Source: JBGPLJ01 sp035644395 (GTDB taxonomy: Bacteria; Pseudomonadota; Gammaproteobacteria; Steroidobacterales; Steroidobacteraceae). From it: DNA of 64,000 nucleotides. The position numbers were made by a program, and so were the translations under genes. This document shows positions 16,733-25,782 of this stretch, in pieces (position 1 is the first letter of the stretch; each line of letters begins with the position of its first letter). The notes beneath the pieces are model-generated. The model searched no databases, was not told the DNA's origin, and saw nothing but the letters and a program-made list of their open reading frames with translations. The stretch is from assembly GCA_035644395.1 (NCBI GenBank), contig DASQOR010000065.1, positions 62,001-126,000 of the forward strand. The letters run 5' to 3'.

Positions 16733-18106
16733 ATGCCGTTCATTCCGCACACCGCAGCCGACACCCGCGCGATGCTCGACGCCATCGGCGCCCGGCGGCT
16801 CGACGACCTGTTCGAGGAAATTCCCGCGGAGCTGCGCGCGAAGGCCCTCACCGGCATCCCGGATGCCCTCAACGAGATGGAGATCGGCCGGCTGATGGCT
16901 GAGCGCGCCGCGCAGGACGGGCGCGCGCTCTCCTTCATCGGTGCCGGAGCGTACGAGCACCACATTCCTTCCGCCGTCTGGGCGATCGTCACGCGCGGCG
17001 AGTTCTACAGCGCCTACACGCCCTACCAGGCCGAGGCGAGCCAGGGCACGCTGCAGATGATCTACGAGTACCAGACCATGATCGCGAGCCTCACGGGGCT
17101 CGAGGTTTCCAACGCGTCGCTCTACGACGGCGCGTCGGCCCTTGCCGAAGCGGCCCTCATGGCCGTCCGCGCCAACCGCAAGTCGAAATCGGCGCGCATT
17201 CTCGTGCCGTGCACGGTGAATCCGACCTACTCGCGCGTCGCCCGCGCCATCGCCGGCAACCAGAAACTCGTATTCGAGCAGCTGCCGTACTGCACGGCAG
17301 GCGGGCACACGATCGTCGAATCGCTGAAGCGCTACGAAGGCCAGGACATCACGGCGCTCGTCATACAGCAGCCGAATTTCTTCGGCACGCTCGAGGACGT
17401 GGACGAGCTGACCGACTGGGCGCACCGGCAGAATGCGCTCGTCATCGCGGTGGTGAATCCCACCTCGCTCGGAATCCTGAAGGCGCCGGGCAAGTGGGGC
17501 GGGCTCGGCGTCGACATCGCCTGCGGCGAAGGCCAGCCGCTCGGCGTGCCGCTGTCATCCGGCGGCCCTTACTTCGGGTTCATGACCACCCGCATGGAGC
17601 ACGTGCGCCAGATGCCGGGGCGCATCGTCGGACGCACCGTCGACCGCGACGGCAAGCCCGGTTTCACGCTGACGCTGCAGGCGCGCGAGCAGCACATCCG
17701 CCGCGGCAAGGCGACCTCGAACATCTGCACGAATCAGGGCCTCCTCATGATGGCGGGCACCATCTATCTCGCGCTCATCGGGCCGGCGGGACTCGCGCAG
17801 GTCGCCTCCGCCAGCGTGACGCGCACGCATGCGCTCGTCGATGCGCTCGTCTCCATCAAGGGCGTGCGCACCGCGTTCAATCGTCCGCGATTCCATGAGG
17901 CCGTGTTGCAGCTCGACCGGCCGGCCGCGACCGTGCTGAGCGAGCTCGCCGCGCGCGACATCCTCGGCGGCTACGACCTCTCGGAGCATTTCCCGGAACT
18001 CGGCTCCGCGCTCCTCGTGTGTGCGACGGAAACGAAGACGCAAAGCGATATCGACGCGTATGCGCGGGCGCTCGGTGAAGTCATGAAAAGCGCGCGCGCC
18101 GCCTGA
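16733..18106 (+). CDS. gcvPA: Glycine dehydrogenase (decarboxylating) subunit 1
   Basis: 457 residues corresponding to the N-terminal half of the long P protein. FIPHTAADTRAML at the start, FIGAGAYEHHIPSAVW near 70, the YQAEASQGTLQM segment and SNASLYDGASALAEA near 130 are diagnostic. It forms the alpha2-beta2 P protein with gcvPB and lacks the PLP-binding lysine, which is in gcvPB. The upstream in-frame extension lies inside gcvH and is not used; the ATG at 16733 begins the conserved N-terminus. Split gcvP occurs in many proteobacteria, while Enterobacteria have the fused form. Confidence 0.96.
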   Translation: MPFIPHTAADTRAMLDAIGARRLDDLFEEIPAELRAKALTGIPDALNEMEIGRLMAERAAQDGRALSFIGAGAYEHHIPSAVWAIVTRGEFYSAYTPYQAEASQGTLQMIYEYQTMIASLTGLEVSNASLYDGASALAEAALMAVRANRKSKSARILVPCTVNPTYSRVARAIAGNQKLVFEQLPYCTAGGHTIVESLKRYEGQDITALVIQQPNFFGTLEDVDELTDWAHRQNALVIAVVNPTSLGILKAPGKWGGLGVDIACGEGQPLGVPLSSGGPYFGFMTTRMEHVRQMPGRIVGRTVDRDGKPGFTLTLQAREQHIRRGKATSNICTNQGLLMMAGTIYLALIGPAGLAQVASASVTRTHALVDALVSIKGVRTAFNRPRFHEAVLQLDRPAATVLSELAARDILGGYDLSEHFPELGSALLVCATETKTQSDIDAYARALGEVMKSARAA

Positions 18107-18115
18107 GGAAGCACC

Positions 18116-19576
18116 ATGACCGAGAAACTCATATTCGAGTACAGCCATCCGGGCCGCGGTGCGACCGCGCAGCATCCGAACACCGCGGACGCGCACGGGC
18201 TGCCGGCGAAATTCCTGCGCACGGCAGCGCCGCTCCTGCCGGAAGTGTCGGAACTGCAGGCCGTGCGGCATTTCACCCGGCTCTCGCAGCTGAATTTCTC
18301 GATCGACACGCACTTCTATCCGCTCGGCTCCTGCACGATGAAGTACAACCCGAAGGCCTGTAACCAGTACGCGCTGCTGCCCGGGTTCGTGAACCGCCAC
18401 CCGCTCGGCGCCGAGTCGCACGGCCAGGGCTTTCTCGCGTGCATGTTCGAGTTGCAGGAGATGCTGAAGGAAGTCACCGGCATGCAGGGCGTGTCGCTCA
18501 CGCCGATGGCGGGCGCTCAGGGCGAATTCGCCGGGGTCGCGATGATCCGCGCCTACCATCGCGCGCGCGGCGATCACGAGCGCACGGAGATCATCGTTCC
18601 GGACGCGGCGCATGGCACGAATCCGGCGACCGCGACGATGTGCGGCTGCACGGTGCGCGAGATTCCTTCGACGCCGGAGGGCGACGTCGACATCGACGCG
18701 CTGACCGCAGCCGTCGGCCCGCGCACCGCCGGCATCATGCTCACCAATCCCTCCACGCTGGGTGTGTTCGAGCGGCGCATCGGCCAGGTCGCGCGCATCG
18801 TGCACGATGCGGGCGGGCTGCTCTACTACGACGGCGCCAATCTCAACGCGATCCTCGGCAAGGTCCGGCCGGGCGACATGGGGTTCGACGTCATCCACAT
18901 GAACCTGCACAAGACCTTCTCGACGCCGCACGGCGGCGGCGGGCCCGGTTCCGGCGCGGTTGGCGTGAGCGCCCGGCTGCTGCCGTTCATGCCCATTCCG
19001 CTGGTCGGCCGCGACGGCGAGCGCTATCGGTGGCTCACGGAGAAGGACCTGCCGCAATCGATCGGGCGCTTGTCCGCGTTCATGGGAAATGCCGGGGTGC
19101 TGCTGCGCGCCTACATCTATATGCGCATGCTCGGGCGCGAAGGCATGCCGCGCGTCGCCGAATACGCGACGCTCAATGCGAATTACCTGCTCAAGCGCCT
19201 CGTCGCGGCCGGCTTCGATGCCGCCTACCCTAACCGCCGCGCGAGCCACGAGTTCATTCTCACCTTGAAACGCCAGGCGCGAACGCTCAATGTCACGGCC
19301 ATGGATTTCGCGAAACGCCTCCTCGACCACGGTGCCCACGCACCGACGACCTATTTTCCGCTGCTCGTACCCGAGTGCCTGCTGATCGAGCCGACGGAAA
19401 CGGAAGCCAAGGAGGACCTCGACGCCTTCATCGAGGCCATGATCGCCATCCAGCGCGAGGCCGAAACGGCGCCGGACACGCTGAAGAACGCCCCGCACAC
19501 GCTGCCCGTACGCCGCCTCGACGATCTCAGGGCCAACAAGCAGCTCGATCTCACCTGGAAGCCACAGGCGGCATGA
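18116..19576 (+). CDS. gcvPB: Glycine dehydrogenase (decarboxylating) subunit 2
   Basis: 486 residues, the C-terminal half of the P protein. The PLP lysine is in HMNLHKTFSTPHGGGGPGSG near residue 267; FYPLGSCTMKYNPK near 68 and GAQGEFAG near 133 are also typical. It catalyses PLP-dependent glycine decarboxylation and transfer to lipoyl-GcvH. It starts nine bases after gcvPA, and its stop overlaps the dgkA ATG, so membrane-lipid and glycine genes are translationally linked. Confidence 0.97.
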   Translation: MTEKLIFEYSHPGRGATAQHPNTADAHGLPAKFLRTAAPLLPEVSELQAVRHFTRLSQLNFSIDTHFYPLGSCTMKYNPKACNQYALLPGFVNRHPLGAESHGQGFLACMFELQEMLKEVTGMQGVSLTPMAGAQGEFAGVAMIRAYHRARGDHERTEIIVPDAAHGTNPATATMCGCTVREIPSTPEGDVDIDALTAAVGPRTAGIMLTNPSTLGVFERRIGQVARIVHDAGGLLYYDGANLNAILGKVRPGDMGFDVIHMNLHKTFSTPHGGGGPGSGAVGVSARLLPFMPIPLVGRDGERYRWLTEKDLPQSIGRLSAFMGNAGVLLRAYIYMRMLGREGMPRVAEYATLNANYLLKRLVAAGFDAAYPNRRASHEFILTLKRQARTLNVTAMDFAKRLLDHGAHAPTTYFPLLVPECLLIEPTETEAKEDLDAFIEAMIAIQREAETAPDTLKNAPHTLPVRRLDDLRANKQLDLTWKPQAA

Positions 19577-19941
19577 TCGAACGCGAGAAGCCCCAGGGAC
19601 TCGTGCGGCTCTTCAGGGCCTTTGGCAATTCCTTCAAAGGATTCGCCGGAGCATTCCGCGAGGAAGCGGCGTTCCGCCAGGAACTGGCGCTTGCCGTCGT
19701 GGTCGTACCGCTCGGTTTGTGGCTGGGCCGCACGGGCGTGGAGAAGGCGCTGCTCGTGGCGCCGATGCTGCTGACCCTGATCGTGGAACTCCTGAACAGC
19801 GCGATCGAGGCGGCCATCGACCGGATCGGCTTCGAGCACCACCGGCTCTCCGGGCTCGCAAAGGACATCGGTTCGGCGGCGGTGTTTCTCTCGATCCTGC
19901 TGCTGATCGCCGTGTGGGTGCTCGTGCTCGTTTATCATTGA
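19573..19941 (+). CDS. dgkA: Diacylglycerol kinase
   Basis: 122 residues, the size of the trimeric prokaryotic enzyme. An N-terminal amphipathic region (FRAFGNSFKGF) is followed by three hydrophobic segments around residues 33-50, 55-70 and 98-118, with the active-site motif ELLNSAIEAAIDRIG between the second and third. It phosphorylates diacylglycerol left over from membrane-derived glucan or LPS modification. The ATG overlaps the gcvPB stop by four bases; a longer open frame upstream lies inside gcvPB and is not used. Confidence 0.94.
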   Translation: MIEREKPQGLVRLFRAFGNSFKGFAGAFREEAAFRQELALAVVVVPLGLWLGRTGVEKALLVAPMLLTLIVELLNSAIEAAIDRIGFEHHRLSGLAKDIGSAAVFLSILLLIAVWVLVLVYH

Positions 19942-19963
19942 ACGTGCTAGCCTTTCGGGACTC

Positions 19964-20899
19964 ATGAGCGCACTCATCTGCGGATCGATCGCCTTCGATA
20001 CGGTCATGGCCTTTCCGGGCCGGTTCCGCGACCACATCCTGCCCGACAAGATCCACATGCTGAACGTGTCGTTTCTCGCGCCCGAGATGCGGCGCAATTT
20101 CGGCGGCTGCGCCGGCAACATCGCCTTCAACCTGAAGATGCTCGACGGCGAAGGCTACATCATGGCGACCGCCGGCCACGACTTCGCGCCGTACCGCAAG
20201 TGGCTGCACCAGTGCGGCCTCGACCTGCGCTATGTACGGGAAGTGATCTCCGAGTTCACCGCGCAGGCCTACATCACGACGGACGCCGACAACAACCAGA
20301 TCACGGCCTTTCACCCGGGCGCGATGAATCACTCGCACCGCAATGAGGTGCCGGGGAGCGCCGGCATCACGATCGGCATCGTCGCGCCCGACGGGCGCGA
20401 CGGCATGATCCAGCACGCCGCGCAATTCGCCGCGGCGCGCATCCCCTTCATTTTCGACCCGGGCCAGGGCCTGCCGATGTTCAGCGGGCCGGAACTCGCC
20501 GAGTTCGTGCGCCAGGCGAGCTGGGTCACCGTGAACGACTATGAAGCACAGCTGCTGCAGGATCGCATCGGCCGCAAGCTCGAGGACATCGCGCGCGGCG
20601 TGCAGGCGCTCGTCGTCACTCGCGGCGGCGAGGGCTCGACGATTCATGCCGGCGGCAAGTCCATCGAAGTGCCCGTCGCCTCGGTTGCCAGGTTGAGCGA
20701 TCCGACCGGCTGCGGCGACGCCTATCGGGCCGGACTGCTGCACGGGCTCATGAAAGGCTACGACTGGCCGGTCACCGGCCGCATCGCCTCCCTCATGGGT
20801 GCGATCAAGATCGAGTCGCACGGAACCCAGAACCACCGATTCACCCCAACGGACTTTCGAAATCGCTACCGGGAGACTTTCGGCGCCGATCTGCCCTGA
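19964..20899 (+). CDS. PfkB family carbohydrate/nucleoside kinase
   Basis: 311 residues, ribokinase fold. The N-terminal GSIAFDTVM and GGCAGNIAFNLKML glycine-rich motif near residue 46, and the catalytic and anion-hole motif DPTGCGDAYRAG near 247 with its Asp base, are intact. Closely related family members are annotated as adenosine kinase in Xanthomonas-type genomes, so purine nucleoside is a reasonable guess; sugars cannot be excluded. It lies 22 bases after dgkA on the same strand and may be in the same transcript. Confidence 0.88.
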   Translation: MSALICGSIAFDTVMAFPGRFRDHILPDKIHMLNVSFLAPEMRRNFGGCAGNIAFNLKMLDGEGYIMATAGHDFAPYRKWLHQCGLDLRYVREVISEFTAQAYITTDADNNQITAFHPGAMNHSHRNEVPGSAGITIGIVAPDGRDGMIQHAAQFAAARIPFIFDPGQGLPMFSGPELAEFVRQASWVTVNDYEAQLLQDRIGRKLEDIARGVQALVVTRGGEGSTIHAGGKSIEVPVASVARLSDPTGCGDAYRAGLLHGLMKGYDWPVTGRIASLMGAIKIESHGTQNHRFTPTDFRNRYRETFGADLP

Positions 20900-20973
20900 C
20901 GGCGATCATCGATCCACCCATGGATCTGCCGACGGTCGATCCCATTCACGCACGACCCTGAGGATCTCGACGG

Positions 20974-23895
20974 ATGCGCCTGCCCATCGCTATCGCCACT
21001 GCTGCCATTTGCCTGCCCACCCTGCTGTTCGCGGCGGACCCGACCCCTGCGCCGACCCCGCCAGCGCCTGTGTCCGTGCCCGCGCCCGCGCCCGCGCCCG
21101 CGCCCGTGCCCGCGCCCGCGGTCGCGCCGACGGTCGCGCCGACGGTCGCGCCGACCGCGGTGCCGCTCGTCGAATCCGCCAACTGGGCCTCGACGCTCGA
21201 GCGCGTGGCGACGGGAGTCGTCGCGATCCAGCTCGACGCGACCCGCGCTTTCGATACGGAATGGAGCGCATCCGCGCAGGCCACGGGATTCGTCGTCGAT
21301 GCGAAGCGCGGCTACATCCTCACCAATCGTCACGTCGTCACGCCGGGCCCGGTGACGGCCATGGCGACGTTCCTCAACCGTGAAGAGGTGCAGCTCTACC
21401 CGGTGTACCGCGATCCGGTGCACGACTTCGGCATCTATCACTACGACCCGTCGAAGCTGCGTTTCAGCCAGCCGGCGGAACTGCCGCTGTATCCGAAGGG
21501 GGCGCAGGTCGGCCGCGAAATCCGCGTCATCGGCAACGACGCCGGCGAGCAGATCTCGATTCTCGCGGGCACGCTCGCGCGTCTCGATCGCGAGGCGCCG
21601 GAGTACGGCGTCGGCAAGTACAACGACTTCAATACCTTCTACTACCAGGCGGCCTCGGGCACCTCGGGCGGTTCGTCCGGCTCGCCGGTCATCGACATCG
21701 AGGGGCGGGTGGTCGCGCTCAACGCCGGCGGCAGCAATGCCGCCGCCTCGAGCTTCTACCTGCCGCTCACGCACGTCACGCGGGCGCTCGCGCTCATCAA
21801 GGCCGGCAAGCCCGTCACGCGCGGGACGCTCGAGGTGGTCTTCAAGTACACGCCGTTCGATGAGCTGCGCCGTCTCGGCCTGCGCGATGCCACCGAGGTC
21901 GCCGTGCGCAAGGCCTTTGCGCGCCAGACCGGCATGCTCGTCGTCGCCGAAACACAGGCGGGTTCGGCCGCGGCGGACGTGGTCGAGCCGGGCGACATCC
22001 TCGTGCGCGTGAACGGGCAACTGCTCACGGAGTTCGACCCGCTCGAATCGATCCTCGATGACAGCGTGGGCGGTACCGTGCAGCTCGAGGTCGAGCGCGG
22101 CGGCCAGGTGCTCGACCTCAAGCTCAAGGTCGAGAACCTGCACGCGATCACGCCCGATGAATACCTGGAATTCGGCGACGCCGTCGTGCACAAGCTCTCC
22201 TATCAGCAGGCGCGGCATTTCAACGTGCCGATCCGCGGCGTATTCGTCGCGAATCCCGGATATTCGTTCGGCGCGGCGGGCATTCCGCGCGGCGCGGTCA
22301 TCACCTCGCTCGCGGCCCACAAGATCGACAACCTGGACGACTTCGAGTCGGCGCTCGGCGAGCTGGCGGACGGCGACAAGGCGACCGTGCGCTTCTTCAC
22401 CATCGACGACGCGCAGTCGAACCAGGTGCGCGTCATGCACATGGACCGGCGGTGGTTCCCTGCGCGGCGCTGCCATCGCGACGATACCCAGGGCATCTGG
22501 CCCTGCTCGGCGCTCGCGGCCTGGCCGTCGCCGAAGCCGGTGTTGTCCGCGAGCACGAGTTTCTCCAAATCCGACGATCCGCGGATCAACAAGCTCCTGC
22601 CATCGCTCGTGATGATCACCTACGACATGCCTTACTCGATATCGGGCGTGACCGAGCGCAACTACCACGGCACGGGCGTCGTCGTCGACGCCGGGCGCGG
22701 CTGGGTCGTGACCGATCGCAACACCGTGCCGGTCGCGGTTGGCGACGTGCGGCTGACCTTCGCGGGCACGCTCGAGATCCCGGCGCACGTGGTCTACGTG
22801 CACCCGCTGCACAATCTCGCGCTCATCGCCTACGACCCGCTGCTGATCGGCAAGACGCCGGTGCAGAGCGTGAAGCTCGCGACGCGCCCGATGCGCGAGG
22901 GGGATGAGGTCTGGGCGATCGGCCTGCGTGCGGACGAGACCATCGCCTCGCGCCACACGGAAGTCGCATCCATCGATCCCGTGCAGTACGGGCTGAGCTT
23001 CCAGTTCCGCGAAACCAACCTCGAGACCGCAAGCCTGGTGAACCCGCCGGACGATTTCGACGGCGTGCTCACCGATCGCAGCGGCGACGTCGTCGCGCTC
23101 TGGTCGAGCTTTGCCTTCCAGGCCGGGCGCGACGTCACCCAGGAGAGCAAGGGCGTCCCGATCGAACTCGTGCGCGGGCTCATGGATCTCGCGGCAAGCG
23201 GGCGACCGCTTTATTCGCTCGAGGCGGAGCTGCAGCTGCTGCCGCTCGCAACCGCGCGCAAGCTCGGCCTCCCGGATGAGCGCGTGCACCAGATCGAGGC
23301 GAACGCGGATGGGCGCCGGCAGGTGCTGGTCGTCGCGCGCGTGGTCGCGGGCTCGCCCGCGGCACAGCTCCTGAAAACGGGCGATCTCATCCTCGCGGTG
23401 GACGGCAAGGTGGTCACGCGTTTTCGCGAGGTGGAGCAGGCGATGCAGAAACCGCGCGTCGCGGTGACCGTGTGGCGGGGTGAAAGCGAGCAGACGCTCG
23501 ACGTGCCGACCGCGATGCTCAACGGCGAGGATGTCGACCGCTTCGTCATCTGGGCCGGCGCGACGCTGCAGCCGCCCTATCGTGCGATCGTCGCCCAGCG
23601 CGGCATCGAGCCGAAAGGCGTGATGGTTTCGTACTTCTATTACGGATCGCCGGCCTCGCGCACGCCGCTCCTGCCGCTGCGCCGTATTGTCGCGGTCGAC
23701 GGCGTGCCGACGCCCGATCTCGACGCCTTCATCCGGGCAGTGTCGAACCGGCCGGACCGGTCGTCGCTGCGCCTCAAGACCGTGAACTGGAACGAGGCCG
23801 TCGAGGTGCTGACCCTGAAACTCGACAAGCACTACTGGCCGACTTACGAGCTCAAACGCACGCCGACGGGTTGGCAGCGGATTCCGCGGGACTAG
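20974..23895 (+). CDS. Exported tandem HtrA-like serine protease with PDZ domains (Nma111-like)
   Basis: 973 residues. A signal peptide (to about residue 21) and a Pro/Ala/Val low-complexity linker (about 24-62) come first. The first trypsin-like domain keeps His120 (TNRHVV), Asp151 (VHDFGIYHYD) and Ser235 (GGSSGSPV). PDZ-like repeats follow, with the motif AGSAAADVVEPGDILVRVNG near 330. A second protease-like domain (GTGVVVDAGRGWVVTDRNTV near 565) has Asn where the His should be, so it is probably inactive; further PDZ-like segments follow. This active-plus-degenerate double HtrA layout and the length are those of the eukaryotic Nma111 family. The periplasm is the likely location, in protein quality control. 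The substrate is unknown. Confidence 0.85.
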   Translation: MRLPIAIATAAICLPTLLFAADPTPAPTPPAPVSVPAPAPAPAPVPAPAVAPTVAPTVAPTAVPLVESANWASTLERVATGVVAIQLDATRAFDTEWSASAQATGFVVDAKRGYILTNRHVVTPGPVTAMATFLNREEVQLYPVYRDPVHDFGIYHYDPSKLRFSQPAELPLYPKGAQVGREIRVIGNDAGEQISILAGTLARLDREAPEYGVGKYNDFNTFYYQAASGTSGGSSGSPVIDIEGRVVALNAGGSNAAASSFYLPLTHVTRALALIKAGKPVTRGTLEVVFKYTPFDELRRLGLRDATEVAVRKAFARQTGMLVVAETQAGSAAADVVEPGDILVRVNGQLLTEFDPLESILDDSVGGTVQLEVERGGQVLDLKLKVENLHAITPDEYLEFGDAVVHKLSYQQARHFNVPIRGVFVANPGYSFGAAGIPRGAVITSLAAHKIDNLDDFESALGELADGDKATVRFFTIDDAQSNQVRVMHMDRRWFPARRCHRDDTQGIWPCSALAAWPSPKPVLSASTSFSKSDDPRINKLLPSLVMITYDMPYSISGVTERNYHGTGVVVDAGRGWVVTDRNTVPVAVGDVRLTFAGTLEIPAHVVYVHPLHNLALIAYDPLLIGKTPVQSVKLATRPMREGDEVWAIGLRADETIASRHTEVASIDPVQYGLSFQFRETNLETASLVNPPDDFDGVLTDRSGDVVALWSSFAFQAGRDVTQESKGVPIELVRGLMDLAASGRPLYSLEAELQLLPLATARKLGLPDERVHQIEANADGRRQVLVVARVVAGSPAAQLLKTGDLILAVDGKVVTRFREVEQAMQKPRVAVTVWRGESEQTLDVPTAMLNGEDVDRFVIWAGATLQPPYRAIVAQRGIEPKGVMVSYFYYGSPASRTPLLPLRRIVAVDGVPTPDLDAFIRAVSNRPDRSSLRLKTVNWNEAVEVLTLKLDKHYWPTYELKRTPTGWQRIPRD
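21076..21156 (+). repeat. Short tandem repeats encoding a Pro-Ala-Val linker
   Basis: A run of CCCGCG hexamers with two variant units (21076-21120) is followed by three copies of GTCGCGCCGAC plus one base (21121-21156, 12-bp unit). All units are multiples of three, so slippage would change linker length without breaking the frame. The linker tethers the protease domain to the signal peptide. Confidence 0.75.
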
Positions 23896-23913
23896 GCGTT
23901 ATCATTTGATCCC

Positions 23914-24933
23914 ATGGTCCGCATCGTCCGCGCCAGTCAGACCGAGATCGAGGCGGCAGTCGAAGAGCTGCGCGCCGGCGAGCTCGTGGCTTTTCCGACC
24001 GAGACCGTCTATGGACTCGGCGCCAACGCCTCGAATCCGGCGGCCGTGCGCAAGATCTTCGAGGCGAAGGGCAGGCCCGCGAGTCACCCGGTCATCGTGC
24101 ATCTCGATTCCGCCCGCTACCTGCACCGCTGGGTGAGCGAAGTGCCGGAGGCGGCGCTCAGGCTCGCCGAACGCTTCTGGCCCGGGCCCCTGACGCTCGT
24201 CATGCCCCGCGGCCCCAACGTGCACGATGTGGTGACCGGCGGCCAGTCGACCATCGCCATCCGCGTTCCGGCCCATCCGATGGCCCAGCAGCTCCTGACC
24301 GCCTTCGGCGGCGGCATCGCGGCGCCGTCCGCGAACCGTTACGGCCGCCTGAGTCCGACGCGCCCGGAGCACGTGCGCGAAGAGCTTGGCGGCGCCGTGA
24401 AGATCGTGCTCGACGGCGGCGAATGTTCCATTGGGATCGAATCGACCATTGTCATGTGCCTCGATGGACGCGTGCGCCTGTTGCGGCCGGGCGGCGTGAC
24501 GCTCGCGCAGCTGCGCACGGTCGTCGGCGAGGTCGATGTCGGAGCCGCGGCGGATTCACCGCGCGTGCCGGGCAGCACGCCCGCGCACTATGCGCCGCTC
24601 ACGCCGCTCGAAATCGTGCCAATCGAGGACCTCGAAACGACGGTCGCGAATCTCGCCGCGACGGGATTCAAGGCGTCGGTGCTCGCGATGCGGCCGCCGC
24701 TGCGCGCGCACCGCAACGCGACGTGGATCAACGCCGGCAAGAAGCTCGAGACCTACGCGCACAACCTCTATTCACACCTGCGCACGCTCGACAAGATCGG
24801 TGCCCACCGGATCCTGGTGCAACAGGTGCCGGCCGATGATCGCTGGGACGCCGTACGCGACCGCCTGACGCGCGCCGCGGCGAGCAGTTTCACCGCGCCG
24901 CCCGAAGACGGTACGGGCGGCGTCCTGCCGTAG
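23914..24933 (+). CDS. L-threonylcarbamoyladenylate synthase, Sua5 type
   Basis: 339 residues. An N-terminal YrdC domain (FPTETVYGLGANASN near residue 28, KGRPASHPVIVH near 52, APSANRYGRLSPT near 138) is followed by a C-terminal Sua5 domain (about 210-330), joined through SPRVPGSTPAHYAP. It makes threonylcarbamoyl-AMP from threonine, bicarbonate and ATP, the first step of t6A37 modification of ANN-decoding tRNAs. The long two-domain form is Sua5; the short E. coli form is TsaC. TATCAT in the 18-base gap after the protease gene could be its own -10. Confidence 0.93.
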   Translation: MVRIVRASQTEIEAAVEELRAGELVAFPTETVYGLGANASNPAAVRKIFEAKGRPASHPVIVHLDSARYLHRWVSEVPEAALRLAERFWPGPLTLVMPRGPNVHDVVTGGQSTIAIRVPAHPMAQQLLTAFGGGIAAPSANRYGRLSPTRPEHVREELGGAVKIVLDGGECSIGIESTIVMCLDGRVRLLRPGGVTLAQLRTVVGEVDVGAAADSPRVPGSTPAHYAPLTPLEIVPIEDLETTVANLAATGFKASVLAMRPPLRAHRNATWINAGKKLETYAHNLYSHLRTLDKIGAHRILVQQVPADDRWDAVRDRLTRAAASSFTAPPEDGTGGVLP

Positions 24934-24940
24934 AACGGTC

Positions 24941-25669
24941 ATGGCGTCGGTCGCTCCCCACGTGCTCGCGCTGGACGACGATCCGGATGTGCGTGCCGTG
25001 CTGGTCGATTATCTGCAGGCGAACGACCTCCGGATCACGGCGACGGCAAATGGCAGGGAAATGCTCGCCGTGCTCGCCGACCAGCCGGTCGACGTCCTGC
25101 TGCTCGACCTGAGGCTCCCGGGCGAAGACGGTCTCGCCATCGCCCGACGCGTGCGCGAAGGCTCGCGGGTGCCGATCATCATCCTGAGCGGGCGCACCGA
25201 TGAGGCGGATCGCGTCATGAGCCTCGAGCTCGCGGCGGACGACTACGTCACCAAGCCCTTCAGCCCGCGCGAACTCCTCGCAAGGATCCGGGCCGTCTTG
25301 CGGCGGGCACAGAGCGCCGAGCCGCAGGCACGGGGGGAAGAGTCGGTGCGCGCATATCGGTGCGGCGGCTGGGAACTCAATACGCGGCTGCGCCGGCTCA
25401 CCGGTGCCGACGGCCGGCGGGTCGCGCTGACGAACGGCGAATTCAGCCTGCTGTGCGCTTTCTTCTCGGCGCCGCAACGCGTGTTGTCGCGCGATCAGCT
25501 GCTCGAGATGTCGCGGCTCCACAGCCTCGAGGTCTACGACCGCTCGATCGACGTGACGATCCTGCGCCTGCGCCGCAAGATCGAGACCGATCCCCGAAAT
25601 CCCGAGCTCATCCGCACCGAGCGCGGCGCCGGCTACGTGCTGACGGCGCCCGTCAGCGTCCTGCGCTGA
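24941..25669 (+). CDS. OmpR-family response regulator
   Basis: 242 residues. The receiver domain (1-125) has the acidic pair DDD near 12-14, phospho-acceptor Asp56 in LLLDLRLPGEDG, the switch Ser in ILSGRTDEAD and Lys in YVTKPF. The winged-helix output domain (about 140-236) ends in LRRKIETDP and RTERGAGYVL. DNA-binding transcription factor of a two-component system. It starts seven bases after the Sua5 gene and precedes a hybrid sensor kinase, its likely partner. Its stop codon is overlapped by palindrome C. Confidence 0.93.
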   Translation: MASVAPHVLALDDDPDVRAVLVDYLQANDLRITATANGREMLAVLADQPVDVLLLDLRLPGEDGLAIARRVREGSRVPIIILSGRTDEADRVMSLELAADDYVTKPFSPRELLARIRAVLRRAQSAEPQARGEESVRAYRCGGWELNTRLRRLTGADGRRVALTNGEFSLLCAFFSAPQRVLSRDQLLEMSRLHSLEVYDRSIDVTILRLRRKIETDPRNPELIRTERGAGYVLTAPVSVLR

Positions 25670-25747
25670 AAAAGGGGACAGATTTATTTTTCGTCATTTC
25701 TGCTGCGTACGTGCAGATATGCGGAAAAATAAATCTGTCCCCTTTTT
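25669..25747. repeat. Palindromic element C (GGGGACAGATTTATTTTT arms)
   Basis: A 23-base arm, AAAAAGGGGACAGATTTATT plus TTT, at 25669-25691 is repeated as its exact reverse complement at 25725-25747. The 33-base loop contains a smaller hairpin (CTGC-GTACGT-GCAG). The first A is the last base of the response-regulator stop codon. The arms share the A-run plus GGGGACA end with elements A and B but differ inward and are AT-rich, so this is a sister subfamily. In the transcript it would form a strong hairpin followed by T-rich sequence between regulator and kinase. Confidence 0.85.
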
Positions 25748-25782
25748 CCTTTTTCCCTCTGCAACGACTTCGCGCCCAAACC

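Noticed and set aside
17555..19498. A 647-codon minus-strand frame opposite gcvPA/gcvPB
   Set aside because: Shadow frame; both gcvP subunits on the plus strand are complete and conserved.
21076..21156. Repeat array as a CRISPR or minisatellite locus
   Set aside because: Units are 6 and 12 bp without spacers and encode an in-frame Pro/Ala/Val linker.
20866..23832. A 988-codon open frame on the minus strand opposite the HtrA-like protease gene
   Set aside because: Its translation is a low-complexity mix of Arg, His, Asp, Val and Leu with no motif, as expected opposite a GC-rich gene; the plus-strand frame has clear domains.
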